This document shows positions 14,543-22,520 of a stretch of DNA of 30,138 bases, piece by piece. The notes below the pieces were generated by a model. The model was not told the DNA's origin, searched no databases, and was given only the letters and a program-made list of their open reading frames with translations. This stretch comes from DATLRC01 sp035478435. GTDB lineage: Bacteria; Patescibacteriota; Saccharimonadia; Saccharimonadales; UBA4665. Every line of letters starts with the position of its first letter. Positions within the stretch are counted from its first letter, which is position 1. Both the position numbers and the translations under genes were made by a program. The stretch lies in the NCBI GenBank assembly GCA_035478435.1, contig DATIJT010000013.1:1-30138 (forward strand). Direction: 5' to 3'.

Positions 14543-15084
14543 GGGGCGCTAAATGTCCTTACGTTTTTGTGAGCTTGTTCGGCTTGCTGTGCCATAAAAT
14601 CGACATCTTGGCGCAAATCTTTAATCTTTTTGCCACCCAGCGAATAGTTAGCCAGCGTTGGGTCGGCGGCGTAGGCTTTATTCAAACGATCCAGGTACGA
14701 TTTGGCATTAGGGTAATCACCGGTGTTGATGTAGTAATTGACTAGCACGAAAAGGCATTTGGGGTCGTGCTGATAGTCCGGTAATTTCTGCACTTTTTGG
14801 GCTATTGCTGTAAGCTCGGCGACTTTGCTGGAGTCTACCGCGTCGAAAGCCTGCCGCAAAAGGTCACCCGCGGCCTTGCTGGAACAAGCATTATTACTAA
14901 CCGCGCGGTTCTGCTGCCGGTTATGGGCGTACAGCCAAAAGCCCGCGGCTACTAAAGCCACGGCTACCAACACAGCTAACGGCTTCACTAACTTGCCTGG
15001 CCTAAAACTAAACCTTGGGACGCTGCCCATGACCATGTCGTTGGAGGCTTCTTTAGTAACTTTCGTGGGTTTACTTTGGCTCAT
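14539..15084 (-). CDS. Membrane-anchored protein with TPR-like helices
   Basis: A 181-residue protein with a cytoplasmic basic N terminus, one membrane helix at about 34-52 (PLAVLVAVALVAAGFWLY) and an extracytoplasmic helical domain. Segments such as LVNYYINTGDYPNAKSYLDR resemble one tetratricopeptide repeat. I recognise no specific family. It precedes and is coupled (ATGA) to the large secreted protein, so the two probably act together at the cell surface, perhaps as anchor and adhesin. A minus-strand promoter, TTGTAA-18-TATTAT, is readable about 30-60 nt upstream of the ATG. Confidence 0.7.
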   Translation of the reverse strand: MSQSKPTKVTKEASNDMVMGSVPRFSFRPGKLVKPLAVLVAVALVAAGFWLYAHNRQQNRAVSNNACSSKAAGDLLRQAFDAVDSSKVAELTAIAQKVQKLPDYQHDPKCLFVLVNYYINTGDYPNAKSYLDRLNKAYAADPTLANYSLGGKKIKDLRQDVDFMAQQAEQAHKNVRTFSAP

Positions 15085-15166
15085 TTTCCCGTACTTTTTA
15101 AGCTTTAGCTTGATAATAACAGAAGAGTTAAGTCTTTTACAACGCCAGTTTTGTCCTAACCTACCG

Positions 15167-15205
15167 AGCGAGATTCCTCCTTCACACTTTGAATCTCGCT
15201 TTTTT
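15167..15205 (+). terminator. Rho-independent terminator-like hairpin reading on the plus strand
   Basis: AGCGAGATTC (15167-15176) and GAATCTCGCT (15191-15200) form a perfect 10-bp stem followed by TTTTTT on the plus strand. All neighbouring genes are on the minus strand, where the stem is preceded by A-runs and not followed by T, so it would stop antisense transcription or end an unseen plus-strand RNA. It separates the pilus locus from the PurN-like gene. Confidence 0.55.
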
Positions 15206-15216
15206 ATGATTCTTAG

Positions 15217-15897
15217 CTAAATCTGTCGCACGGCCTGGTCTATCCACTCCGGAGTATGTGCTTTTTCAGCGACCTGGACATCCGCGAAAAGAAGAGTTGC
15301 TCTGCCTGTTGTTTCGTATTCGTGTCGGTGGGCATCAGTAATTTCAACGGGCGCGTGCCCAATAATCATTCCACCATCATAAGGCGGCAAACCATCTTCA
15401 CTCTCTTCAGGATCCATAAAATGGGCAGTCGGACCACCATGGCTCAAGCCAAGTTCCAAAGCTTTCTTAGAAGCATCTTCGCCAATAGTATTTGCGGTGG
15501 CCGGTAAAGGTCCTGGATGCCAGTTAGCTATTACTAACCCCCCAAGAGCCGGTTTAACTACACGTTTCATATAGCCTAAAGCAAATAACATCTTTACATC
15601 ATAAACTTCCATGGCTAGGCGTAATATTTCTGTCGAAGCAGCAACCGTAATTACACCTTTTGGAGGTTCTACTTCATCCTTAAAAGGATCATTGTTATTA
15701 ATCAAATAGATGTGTTTGCCTAAACCAAGCTTATCGGCCCGTTCCCATATTCCTGCGCCAGGATTATTACATACCACAAAGGCTATAGTGGCGTCCATGG
15801 CTCCGCTCAAGTCAGCTAAGCGGGCGGCTTCAAAGGTCGTGCCGCTGCCGGAAGCCAAAACCCCAATCCGGTTTTCAGAACCAATAGCCATACCCAT
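15217..15897 (-). CDS. purN: Formyltransferase of the PurN family
   Basis: PurN transfers a formyl group from 10-formyltetrahydrofolate to glycinamide ribonucleotide in purine synthesis. The 226 residues contain the phosphate loop GVLASGSGTTFEA (12-24), the catalytic Asn and His in ANWHPGPLP, the second His in GPTAHFMD and the catalytic Asp in YDGGMII, so the active site looks complete. GSGTT replaces the usual GSGSN. No other purine gene is nearby, and Saccharibacteria generally lack the full pathway, so the real substrate may differ. The start could be any of the Met codons at residues 1 or 3. The gene stands alone, with 121 bp upstream. Confidence 0.75.
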   Translation of the reverse strand: MGMAIGSENRIGVLASGSGTTFEAARLADLSGAMDATIAFVVCNNPGAGIWERADKLGLGKHIYLINNNDPFKDEVEPPKGVITVAASTEILRLAMEVYDVKMLFALGYMKRVVKPALGGLVIANWHPGPLPATANTIGEDASKKALELGLSHGGPTAHFMDPEESEDGLPPYDGGMIIGHAPVEITDAHRHEYETTGRATLLFADVQVAEKAHTPEWIDQAVRQI

Positions 15898-16018
15898 CAG
15901 TTTAAATGCTTAGCCCTCTTTTGCAAGCATGAACATTACTGCGCGTTAGTGCTAGTCGCCTCTAGAGAGCAGTAGCAGTCTTACTATAGCGATACCAAAC
16001 CGATATCGGCTTAATTGT

Positions 16019-16747
16019 CTATTTTTGGGCTATATAAATTACGTAAGGAGACTTAGGCTTTGGCGCTAAAGGCTCGTTTGATTGAGGCGTCACCGCCTTA
16101 GATAGCCTTACCTCTAACACTTTTAAGCCGGCCTCTTGGAGTGCGGTTCTCAAGAACTCTTCACTCCAGTAATAATCTGTGAACACTTGGCCCGTTTCTT
16201 TTACGCGAGTTGGTACGGCATCACCGCTTTTGAGATTAGCTTGCTGCTCAACCGTCAATACTGGCTCAAAAGAGTCTGAACCATTTAGGTGCCCTTCTCT
16301 CGTGCATGTCAGAATGATAACGGCTCCTCCGGGCGCAACTACTCTATGAAGCTCTCCTAAAACTTTATGTACCTCGGGAGCAGAAGAAATTTCCAAAATT
16401 ACTAAGCCCGAGAAAGCTAAATTAAATGTATTGTCTTTAAACGGCAGGACGCCACTTTCTATGCGCTCGTAAGATATGCCTGGGATTTCTTTTTCTGTTG
16501 CCATATCGAGCATTTCTTGATTGACATCCACCCCGACTACTTGTTCAAATCCAATTTGTCTTAGAAGCCGTGTAGACCGACCAGCTCCACAACCATAATC
16601 TAGAGCTTTCTCGCCTACCCCGTACTTTTCTACTATATCTTTTACTAGTGAGTATGCTAATCCTTGTTGCGTATCTAATTCGAGTCCTAGGGTGGCATAA
16701 AATTCTGGCGATATACCAGCACCATTATTTCGAGATTGATTAGTCAT
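16019..16747 (-). CDS. Class I SAM-dependent methyltransferase
   Basis: A 242-residue Rossmann-fold methyltransferase of the Methyltransf_11 type. Motif I is ALDYGCGAGRSTRLL (about 48-62), followed by the acidic residue of motif II in VVGVDVNQEMLDMA (about 70-83), and motif IV-like LAFSGLVILEISS near 111. The substrate cannot be told from sequence. A promoter-like TTTTCT-17-TATACT lies upstream on the minus strand. It is a soluble cytoplasmic enzyme without an obvious operon partner. Confidence 0.8.
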   Translation of the reverse strand: MTNQSRNNGAGISPEFYATLGLELDTQQGLAYSLVKDIVEKYGVGEKALDYGCGAGRSTRLLRQIGFEQVVGVDVNQEMLDMATEKEIPGISYERIESGVLPFKDNTFNLAFSGLVILEISSAPEVHKVLGELHRVVAPGGAVIILTCTREGHLNGSDSFEPVLTVEQQANLKSGDAVPTRVKETGQVFTDYYWSEEFLRTALQEAGLKVLEVRLSKAVTPQSNEPLAPKPKSPYVIYIAQK

Positions 16748-16819
16748 AATAATTATTCATAAAAGTATAACTCCCATCAATATCGCAGAAAAGTCTAAAA
16801 TAATATACTGCATGAATGT

Positions 16820-17923
16820 TTAATGGCGGCGGCGCTTCCAGCTCTCGTCCTCTGCCCTCCGTTGAGCCACCCACTGTGCGTTAGAAGAGTTATCAATTAT
16901 TTCCTGAGTGGACTTTATCTCCGAGTCAATCTTGTCCAAGGCCTTTTGTTGTTCATCGCCCTTCAGTTTAACTTCTACGACATTGCGGTATCTTTTTAAG
17001 ACATCTAAGCGTGCCTTATCGAAATCCATGTCTTGGGCAAAGTTACCTTTGTGATTAAAACCAGCAATATTAATGTTCTTGGCCATCCAGCCAACGATAA
17101 TATTAAGTTTTTGGTCGGCAGTGCTTTTGCCAGCCACCTTTGATGATAGATAGTCAACTATGCCAAATCCTGCCTCAGTGTCGTAAAGAACGTTTGATGG
17201 TCTGGGGTCTATTTCAATGCCACGCTGACTTACGGCAATAAGCGTATCTACCAGCTCTCCAAGTTGATTATCGGTAATCCGCTTAATCTCATCTATCGTT
17301 AGATCCTCCACCTCTTTGCCCGGCATCATTTCAGCAACAGTAGCTCCGTCCTCATAAGAGGCTGCGACTATTTGCTCCAGGTGTGGCACGCCTTTACCCA
17401 GGACCGCGCCAGCCAGATGGCTATCGACCACACTGGCGTTAACTTCTTTGCTTTTGGGAATTCTGACTGCATATGTTTTTTCGCCATCCAAGATTTTAAA
17501 GACATTTGAGTTTAAGCCAGTGCCTAGATAAGCTGGATGTTCCTTGCGAGTTGCCGGATCAGCCGATTCTTGTCTCAAACGCTCCACTGTTGGAGCAAAA
17601 GCACCGTATCGTCTAAGCATTTCCGCTCTGCCCTGTATACCTTCATATTTTGATCCGCCCACTGAGCGCAAAAAGTTTATGTAATCACTGGCTGTAGCGG
17701 CTGTTCTTTCCGTGCCCGCAGGCACAGGAGTTCTTTCACCATTTTCAGCCTTATGGTATTCATCGGAGTCAGTCACTCTCGTGACATCTTTTGCTCGTTC
17801 AACTGCCAAATTACCAAGATTGTCGAGGATATGCCCCTTATCTTTATAGTGCTCAACCCCCTCAGCAGCAAAAGCGGCTATTTGCGCTTGCACAACTTCG
17901 GGCGGCTTGGGTGTTTCAGACAT
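16820..17923 (-). CDS. Protein-kinase-like (APH/kinase fold) protein
   Basis: A 367-residue protein with a kinase-like core at about 130-285. The glycine-rich loop LGTGLNSNVF is at 133-142, AVRIP lies at the position of the VAIK motif with Arg where Lys is usual, DPRPSNVLYD (239-248) resembles the catalytic loop with Asp and Asn, and GIVDYLS (254-260) carries the metal-binding Asp of the DFG motif. A helical N-terminal region and a charged, Gln-rich C-terminal coil flank it. The family is not named, and it may phosphorylate a protein or a small molecule. Its promoter overlaps that of the divergent ychF fragment. Confidence 0.65.
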   Translation of the reverse strand: MSETPKPPEVVQAQIAAFAAEGVEHYKDKGHILDNLGNLAVERAKDVTRVTDSDEYHKAENGERTPVPAGTERTAATASDYINFLRSVGGSKYEGIQGRAEMLRRYGAFAPTVERLRQESADPATRKEHPAYLGTGLNSNVFKILDGEKTYAVRIPKSKEVNASVVDSHLAGAVLGKGVPHLEQIVAASYEDGATVAEMMPGKEVEDLTIDEIKRITDNQLGELVDTLIAVSQRGIEIDPRPSNVLYDTEAGFGIVDYLSSKVAGKSTADQKLNIIVGWMAKNINIAGFNHKGNFAQDMDFDKARLDVLKRYRNVVEVKLKGDEQQKALDKIDSEIKSTQEIIDNSSNAQWVAQRRAEDESWKRRRH

Positions 17924-17948
17924 ATTTTTATTTTAGATATACTTCTAA

Positions 17949-17977
17949 ATAATAGCATAGATTTGCTTTTTTGGCAA
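17949..17977 (-). promoter_or_regulatory. Promoter of the kinase-like gene
   Basis: On the minus strand TTGCCA (17972-17977) and TATTAT (17949-17954) are separated by exactly 17 bp, 25 nt before the ATG. The -35 overlaps that of the divergent promoter at 17971-17997. Confidence 0.65.
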
Positions 17978-17997
17978 TAGTTATTATCTGTTATAAT
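17971..17997 (+). promoter_or_regulatory. Leaderless promoter of the ychF fragment
   Basis: TTGGCA (17971-17976) and a perfect TATAAT (17992-17997) are 15 bp apart. The ATG at 18004 lies 6 nt after the -10, so transcription should start on the A of the start codon, a leaderless mRNA. It shares its -35 bases with the divergent kinase promoter. Confidence 0.65.
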
Positions 17998-18003
17998 TCT
18001 ATT

Positions 18004-18078
18004 ATGAGTCTTTCGATTGGCATAGTTGCAAAACAAAACAACATAAGAACAGCCCTACGGATAAAGGAGTTGGTTTAG
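18004..18078 (+). pseudogene. ychF: 5' fragment of GTPase gene ychF, cut after codon 8
   Basis: The reading frame starts MSLSIGIV, identical to the highly conserved start of YchF/Obg-like ATPases (MSLSIGIVGLPNVGKST), and then diverges at once into AKQNNIRT and stops at 18078. The Walker A motif that should follow is absent. A strong promoter drives it. The simplest reading is that a mobile element inserted at about 18,028, after codon 8, moving the rest of the gene past its right end, outside this window. Eight residues is a short match, so the assignment rests on the exact motif, the start position and the promoter together. Confidence 0.65.
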
Positions 18079-18134
18079 ATGTTAAGCATAGCAACTGCTA
18101 CAAAATAAACATACCATTCGAAATCAAAGTACAA

Positions 18135-18257
18135 ATGCCAAAGACTGACCTCGGTAAAAAGGGCTACTCCCCTACTTTCGCCGAGCGGTTGGCAAAAGAA
18201 CAGCAGCAGAAAGCACTTTTAGCTCAAGCAAGGGCGCAGAAGAGCCGCACACAATAG
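18135..18257 (+). CDS. Short basic ORF at the left end of the element
   Basis: A 40-residue ORF starting MPKTDLGKKGYSPTFAER and rich in Lys, Gln and Ala (AKEQQQKALLAQARAQK), probably one helix. There is no recognised family. It resembles in length and MPK start the 39-residue ORF at 29662-29781 near the other end of the element, but the two do not align further. Whether it is translated is uncertain. Confidence 0.4.
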   Translation: MPKTDLGKKGYSPTFAERLAKEQQQKALLAQARAQKSRTQ

Positions 18258-18271
18258 TTATGCTCTCTACT

Positions 18272-19318
18272 TTAGGCTTCGACTAATTGCAGATGTCTAA
18301 TCAAGTTTTTAGCGTGGAACTCAATAAATGTTGGGGGTAAGGCATTGCCAATCATCATGGAAACGCCCTTTTTCCCAGATTTAAATGAGAACTTATAGTC
18401 AATCGGGAACGTTTGAAGCAGTGCTGCCTCACGTAAAGTGATAACCCTATCTTGTTGAGGGTGTAGGAATCTTCCTTTTGAGGGGTTATTGCAGCCTCCT
18501 GTTATGGTTGGAGACGGCTTGTCCCATGCCATACGTCCATACACATCTTTAAAGCCATTTGTACGTTTATGGCATTCAAGTTGATACTCTTCTCCTAAGT
18601 CAGTCCTACTACCACCGTCCTTGGGTATGAGTTTTATAAGCTTTTTAACCTTATCGCTTCTATTTTTCTCGCTAGTGTCATGCAAAGGGTCATCTGCACT
18701 GCCGTCTGGTGGCAGGAAGCCAATCGCATCTCTGACCGTTTTCATTTTATCTTCGTCTAGCTCTTGCTTAATTACTTCAATGTCATCAAATCTTGAAGCA
18801 AGCATTATCATACGTCGCCTGCCCTGCGGCACGTTGTAGTGCGACATCTTTAAAACTTTGTGATCTACGCTATACCCAAGCTGTTCAAGTTCAGCAACAA
18901 GAGTTTTCAAACGCTCATCACTATTGAGTGCAGGTACATTCTCCATCATGATAGTCTTCGGTTTGAGAGCAATCGCAAACCTCAAGACCTCGTATATCAG
19001 TTCGTTTCGAGGGTCGTCTCGTCTACCCCTATTTCTAGTACCGATCGTGGAGTAGCCCTGACAAGGTGGGCAGCCAGCCAGCAAATCAAGTTCGCCCACT
19101 TCAAGGCCAAGCTCCTTGGCGTACTCAAAAGGGTCAATCTTTGTAATATCGCTCAGTTTTAAGTTTGTACTCGGGTGATTCAGTTTGAAGCTCTCTGCAT
19201 AAACTGGCTGATTTTCAACAGCACCAATAACGTTAAACCCTGCTTGCCGAAGACCTTGCGTAAGGCCGCCAGCACCACAGAACAAATCTATTGCAGTCCT
19301 CTTCTTAGTTTTTTTCAT
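18272..19318 (-). CDS. C5-cytosine DNA methyltransferase
   Basis: It methylates cytosine C5 at a specific DNA site. All key motifs are present in the 348 residues: I (DLFCGAGGLTQGL, 11-23), IV with the catalytic Cys86 in GCPPCQGYS, VI (ENVPAL, 126-131), VIII (QGRRRM, 165-170), the TITGG region (271-275), IX (RVITLREAALLQTFP) and X (MIGNALPP, 322-329). The target-recognition region between VIII and IX is short, about 90 residues. It is the last gene of the minus-strand defence operon, 78 bp after the GIY-YIG gene. It probably protects host DNA from the neighbouring nuclease; the recognition site is unknown. Confidence 0.95.
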   Translation of the reverse strand: MKKTKKRTAIDLFCGAGGLTQGLRQAGFNVIGAVENQPVYAESFKLNHPSTNLKLSDITKIDPFEYAKELGLEVGELDLLAGCPPCQGYSTIGTRNRGRRDDPRNELIYEVLRFAIALKPKTIMMENVPALNSDERLKTLVAELEQLGYSVDHKVLKMSHYNVPQGRRRMIMLASRFDDIEVIKQELDEDKMKTVRDAIGFLPPDGSADDPLHDTSEKNRSDKVKKLIKLIPKDGGSRTDLGEEYQLECHKRTNGFKDVYGRMAWDKPSPTITGGCNNPSKGRFLHPQQDRVITLREAALLQTFPIDYKFSFKSGKKGVSMMIGNALPPTFIEFHAKNLIRHLQLVEA

Positions 19319-19396
19319 TACATAAACCTCATGCTTATTGTAGCCGGTCTCGTAGTAATTGTGTAGCCGTAGGTGGAGAAAGTCTAGTTCTATCTG

Positions 19397-20554
19397 TTAT
19401 CTGGCATTTTCAACGATGTCTTTAAGCCCAGAGTCATAGTGATAATTCGTAATCTCACCGTTGATAAACAGCATTATTACCCTATCAAGTACTTCAAGCG
19501 GCACAACATACCACTCGCTTGGCTCATGGCTGTTGCCCTCGCTACTTTTTACCGAGAGATCAAGTTTAACTTCACCGAAAAACCTATGCAGCAAGTTTTC
19601 AAGCTTTGGGGTGTTCATATTTAAGCACTTATAGCTGGCAACAATCTGGACAGGAGCATTTAAGAACGTTGGGTCTGTTTCAGCGTTACGAATACGAGTC
19701 TCAACTTCACCCCTCGTAAAACCAATCTTGTACAAGTTTTGTATGTCTTGTATCGCCGTATCTTGGCTTAGAGACTTCAGTATGTATATCCTGCCAGTAA
19801 CCTCGTCATCTTCGGTGCCGTCTCTCCACTCAGGGTTTGTCTGATAGCCTGCGGGGACAATTCTAGCCCCCTCTTTTGTGCGATAAAGAGTACGAGCGAA
19901 CGAGCGCAGCAAGATGTTTGATTCAGTACCATTTTCATAAATAACATGTAGCCGAGCATTCACTTTTGCATTAGATTTGAAGTTATCGTCCCTATCCTCA
20001 ACCAGCGCAACAACACCGTTAAAAACAAAGTATCTGCCTGGCATAATTTGGTACTCACTACTAATACTAGCCCTGATAAACTTCCCTGCGCTTAAGCCAG
20101 CATGAACGTCTTTGAAGCCTTGCTCGTACTTATGGAAGTCCTTGCTTTTGTGGGCGCGAGCAATGTTTTCAGCCTTTTTGATATTAGTAGGAATGTTTTT
20201 AATCGTCAGTACGCCAGTCGGGTCATCAAGTAACCCAAACTTATCGCCAGTAAATATCTCATCTAGATTTTCTGGTGGTGGTGCTGTCGTAAGCAGACTA
20301 TGCGAATCTACAGCCGCCAACGCCTGAGATTTATTCTCGTCCAGTATCAGTGAGCGCAATCGAACACCTAGCTTGCGTTCGTTTAAGTCGGTAGTATCAA
20401 CTGACGGGATACGGCCATTGTCAGCATAAAAGTCGTTGATTTCATTAAACGCTTCAACCAACAAGTCATCTGGCGTAGCTGCTTTTGAGTGAGGATTTAC
20501 CTTTAGTAAATCATGCTCATCGTTATTAAAAATCTTTTTGAGCTTATCAGACAT
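19397..20554 (-). CDS. GIY-YIG nuclease of the T5orf172 type
   Basis: A 385-residue protein whose C-terminal part (about 254-352) is a T5orf172/GIY-YIG domain: RIYILKS (255-261), LYKIGFT (274-280), Arg287 and Arg289, the catalytic-type Glu in KLENLLHRFF (Glu319) and SEWYVVP (346-352). The N-terminal 80 residues include a helical module (EINDFYADNGRIPS, 38-51) that aligns without gaps to the C terminus of the neighbouring helicase. The middle is unassigned. It overlaps the helicase gene by 8 bp. Inferred role: the DNA-cutting subunit, moved by the helicase and guided or restrained by the methyltransferases. Confidence 0.8.
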   Translation of the reverse strand: MSDKLKKIFNNDEHDLLKVNPHSKAATPDDLLVEAFNEINDFYADNGRIPSVDTTDLNERKLGVRLRSLILDENKSQALAAVDSHSLLTTAPPPENLDEIFTGDKFGLLDDPTGVLTIKNIPTNIKKAENIARAHKSKDFHKYEQGFKDVHAGLSAGKFIRASISSEYQIMPGRYFVFNGVVALVEDRDDNFKSNAKVNARLHVIYENGTESNILLRSFARTLYRTKEGARIVPAGYQTNPEWRDGTEDDEVTGRIYILKSLSQDTAIQDIQNLYKIGFTRGEVETRIRNAETDPTFLNAPVQIVASYKCLNMNTPKLENLLHRFFGEVKLDLSVKSSEGNSHEPSEWYVVPLEVLDRVIMLFINGEITNYHYDSGLKDIVENAR

Positions 20555-22520
20555 CGGCTACACCTCGGCTCAATTCTTCGCGCTTCTTACGCTGCAGGTA
20601 TGCCAGTACTTCCGCCATGCGCTTTTCTTGTTCGTTTGACGCATTTATTGACGGCTTGCGACCATGTAGTTCGTAAAACAAGTTAATCTTCGGCCACAGA
20701 AACTCTGCTTCTTCCTCGCTAACGTCAATTCGTGTCGCAGCTATCGCTTCTTGAATAACAGCAAGAACGCTTGTAGTTACTGCCTTAGACAGTATTTCAA
20801 AGGCTTTTTGGAATGGGTTTACAGAGTCAATAAGGTCAATGCTGATTTCATCTATGTTTACGAACTTGTCGGCCATTTTGATAAAACGTCTGTCGCCAAC
20901 GTCTTTGGACTCGCCATTTTTAATAACTGAATCTACGACTACTTGCTGCCTCAATTCTTCGACTTGCTGTTCGTCTAAGTCGGGGTAACGCTCCCTAATA
21001 ATTTTGGGAATTAGCACTTTATTAGTAACTTCTGCGTCCAGATTACCAGCCGAGGCTTTGATAATGGTTTCATCTTGCAAGATGTTTGCTTTTAAGTCAT
21101 TTAAGTCAGTTTCGATGATCTGCTTTACCCTGTCGCTGCTTGGCTGCTTGAACCCCCGAATGCTTATAACGTTTTTGGGTGGATTCGGGTCATCATCACC
21201 AGCATTTTTAGCCTTGAACTTGAAGTTGGGCGCGAGAACTTGCTCCATAAGTAACGAGCCAGTTATCGCTTTTAGCATATTGTTTACTGACACTTTTACT
21301 TCGTCTGTAGTAGCTTCTGGCTCTGCAATAAGGTTCGTAAATTGAGCGTGTGTTTTGTTAGAACTATCCCTTGTGCAACGACCAATAATCTGTATTATCT
21401 CTGTTAGTGAGGCGCGATAGCCGACAGTTAAGGCGTGCTCGCAATAAGGCCAGTCAAAGCCCTCTTTTGCCATTCCTAGAGCGATAATTAAGTCTATTGC
21501 GTCAATGTCCTTTTTGGCGGTCTGGCTCAAATATGTAAGTGTCCTAGCCCTTTTTACTTGATCGGTGTCGTCTACCAAGTCAGCTACCTTGATGACTTTA
21601 CCGTCCTCATGTCGTTTAACATGAATAATTCCAGTCTGCTCATCTTGGTCGATAACTGTTCCTATAGAATCAAGTATCTGGCCTACTTCTTCGATTTTAT
21701 CTTTAGTCGATTCACCACTGTTTACATTCGGTATATGCAGAATTGTCTTTTTATCAGTGTCTAAAATCTCGTGAATGGCTGACGTATATTTACCCTGATA
21801 AAAGTGGTAACCAATGCCCAGCGATTCCAAATACTCGTAGCCATTCAACTGGTCGTAGTAGTTAAAAGTAACTGGCGTAAACTTTGCTTCATCTTCTGGT
21901 AGCAGAATCGGTACAGCGTCTCCTCTGAAGTAAGAACCTGTCATAGCGATTACATGCACATCACTGCCATGCATTACGTCCCTAAGCAAACTGCCTAGCC
22001 TACTTGAGCCTACGTCTGACGAAACATGGTGGAACTCATCTATAGCAAGCACACAGTCATTAAATGCGTCTGGCGACAACGCTTCAAAGGCAAAGCGCAG
22101 TGTTGCGTGAGTACAAATCAGAATAGGTGCATTACTACTCATGAACGATACAAAAGCGTCCACTTTGCTCTTTTCAGCACCAGGTGTACAAAGATTGTAT
22201 TTATCGTCCACTTCCCAGTCTGTGAAGAAGCCATGCTCTTTTAAGTTTGTTGTTTCAAACGACGAACCAATAGATCTTTCAGGCACAGAAACAATAATCT
22301 TCTTCCTGTTTTGATTAAACAGTTTGTCTAGACCAACAAACATTAAAGCCCTTGATTTACCAGAAGCGGGGGGTGCTTTCACTAGTAAGTGCTGCGAGTT
22401 GCGCTTTTCGTAAACCCTCTGCTGCATTTCACGCATACCCATTGTATTCGTTCGTATGCTTTCGCCTGTCTGGTCGTAATCAACCTCAACTATGTTGATA
22501 GGTTTTTTCTCCGAACTCAT
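20547..22520 (-). CDS. SF2 DEAD/DEAH-type helicase of a restriction-like system
   Basis: A 657-residue superfamily 2 helicase or translocase. Walker A is KAPPASGKS (48-56), motif II is IDEFHH (160-165), motif III AMTGSYFRG (192-200), motif V-like LGMAKEGFDWP (348-358) and motif VI QIIGRCTRDSSNK (377-389). The region after 400 is a long helical C-terminal extension ending in a module shared with the downstream nuclease (about 611-645). It overlaps the methyltransferase by 4 bp and the nuclease by 8 bp, so the three are made together. It is analogous to the Res translocase of type I/III restriction systems. Confidence 0.9.
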   Translation of the reverse strand: MSSEKKPINIVEVDYDQTGESIRTNTMGMREMQQRVYEKRNSQHLLVKAPPASGKSRALMFVGLDKLFNQNRKKIIVSVPERSIGSSFETTNLKEHGFFTDWEVDDKYNLCTPGAEKSKVDAFVSFMSSNAPILICTHATLRFAFEALSPDAFNDCVLAIDEFHHVSSDVGSSRLGSLLRDVMHGSDVHVIAMTGSYFRGDAVPILLPEDEAKFTPVTFNYYDQLNGYEYLESLGIGYHFYQGKYTSAIHEILDTDKKTILHIPNVNSGESTKDKIEEVGQILDSIGTVIDQDEQTGIIHVKRHEDGKVIKVADLVDDTDQVKRARTLTYLSQTAKKDIDAIDLIIALGMAKEGFDWPYCEHALTVGYRASLTEIIQIIGRCTRDSSNKTHAQFTNLIAEPEATTDEVKVSVNNMLKAITGSLLMEQVLAPNFKFKAKNAGDDDPNPPKNVISIRGFKQPSSDRVKQIIETDLNDLKANILQDETIIKASAGNLDAEVTNKVLIPKIIRERYPDLDEQQVEELRQQVVVDSVIKNGESKDVGDRRFIKMADKFVNIDEISIDLIDSVNPFQKAFEILSKAVTTSVLAVIQEAIAATRIDVSEEEAEFLWPKINLFYELHGRKPSINASNEQEKRMAEVLAYLQRKKREELSRGVADV

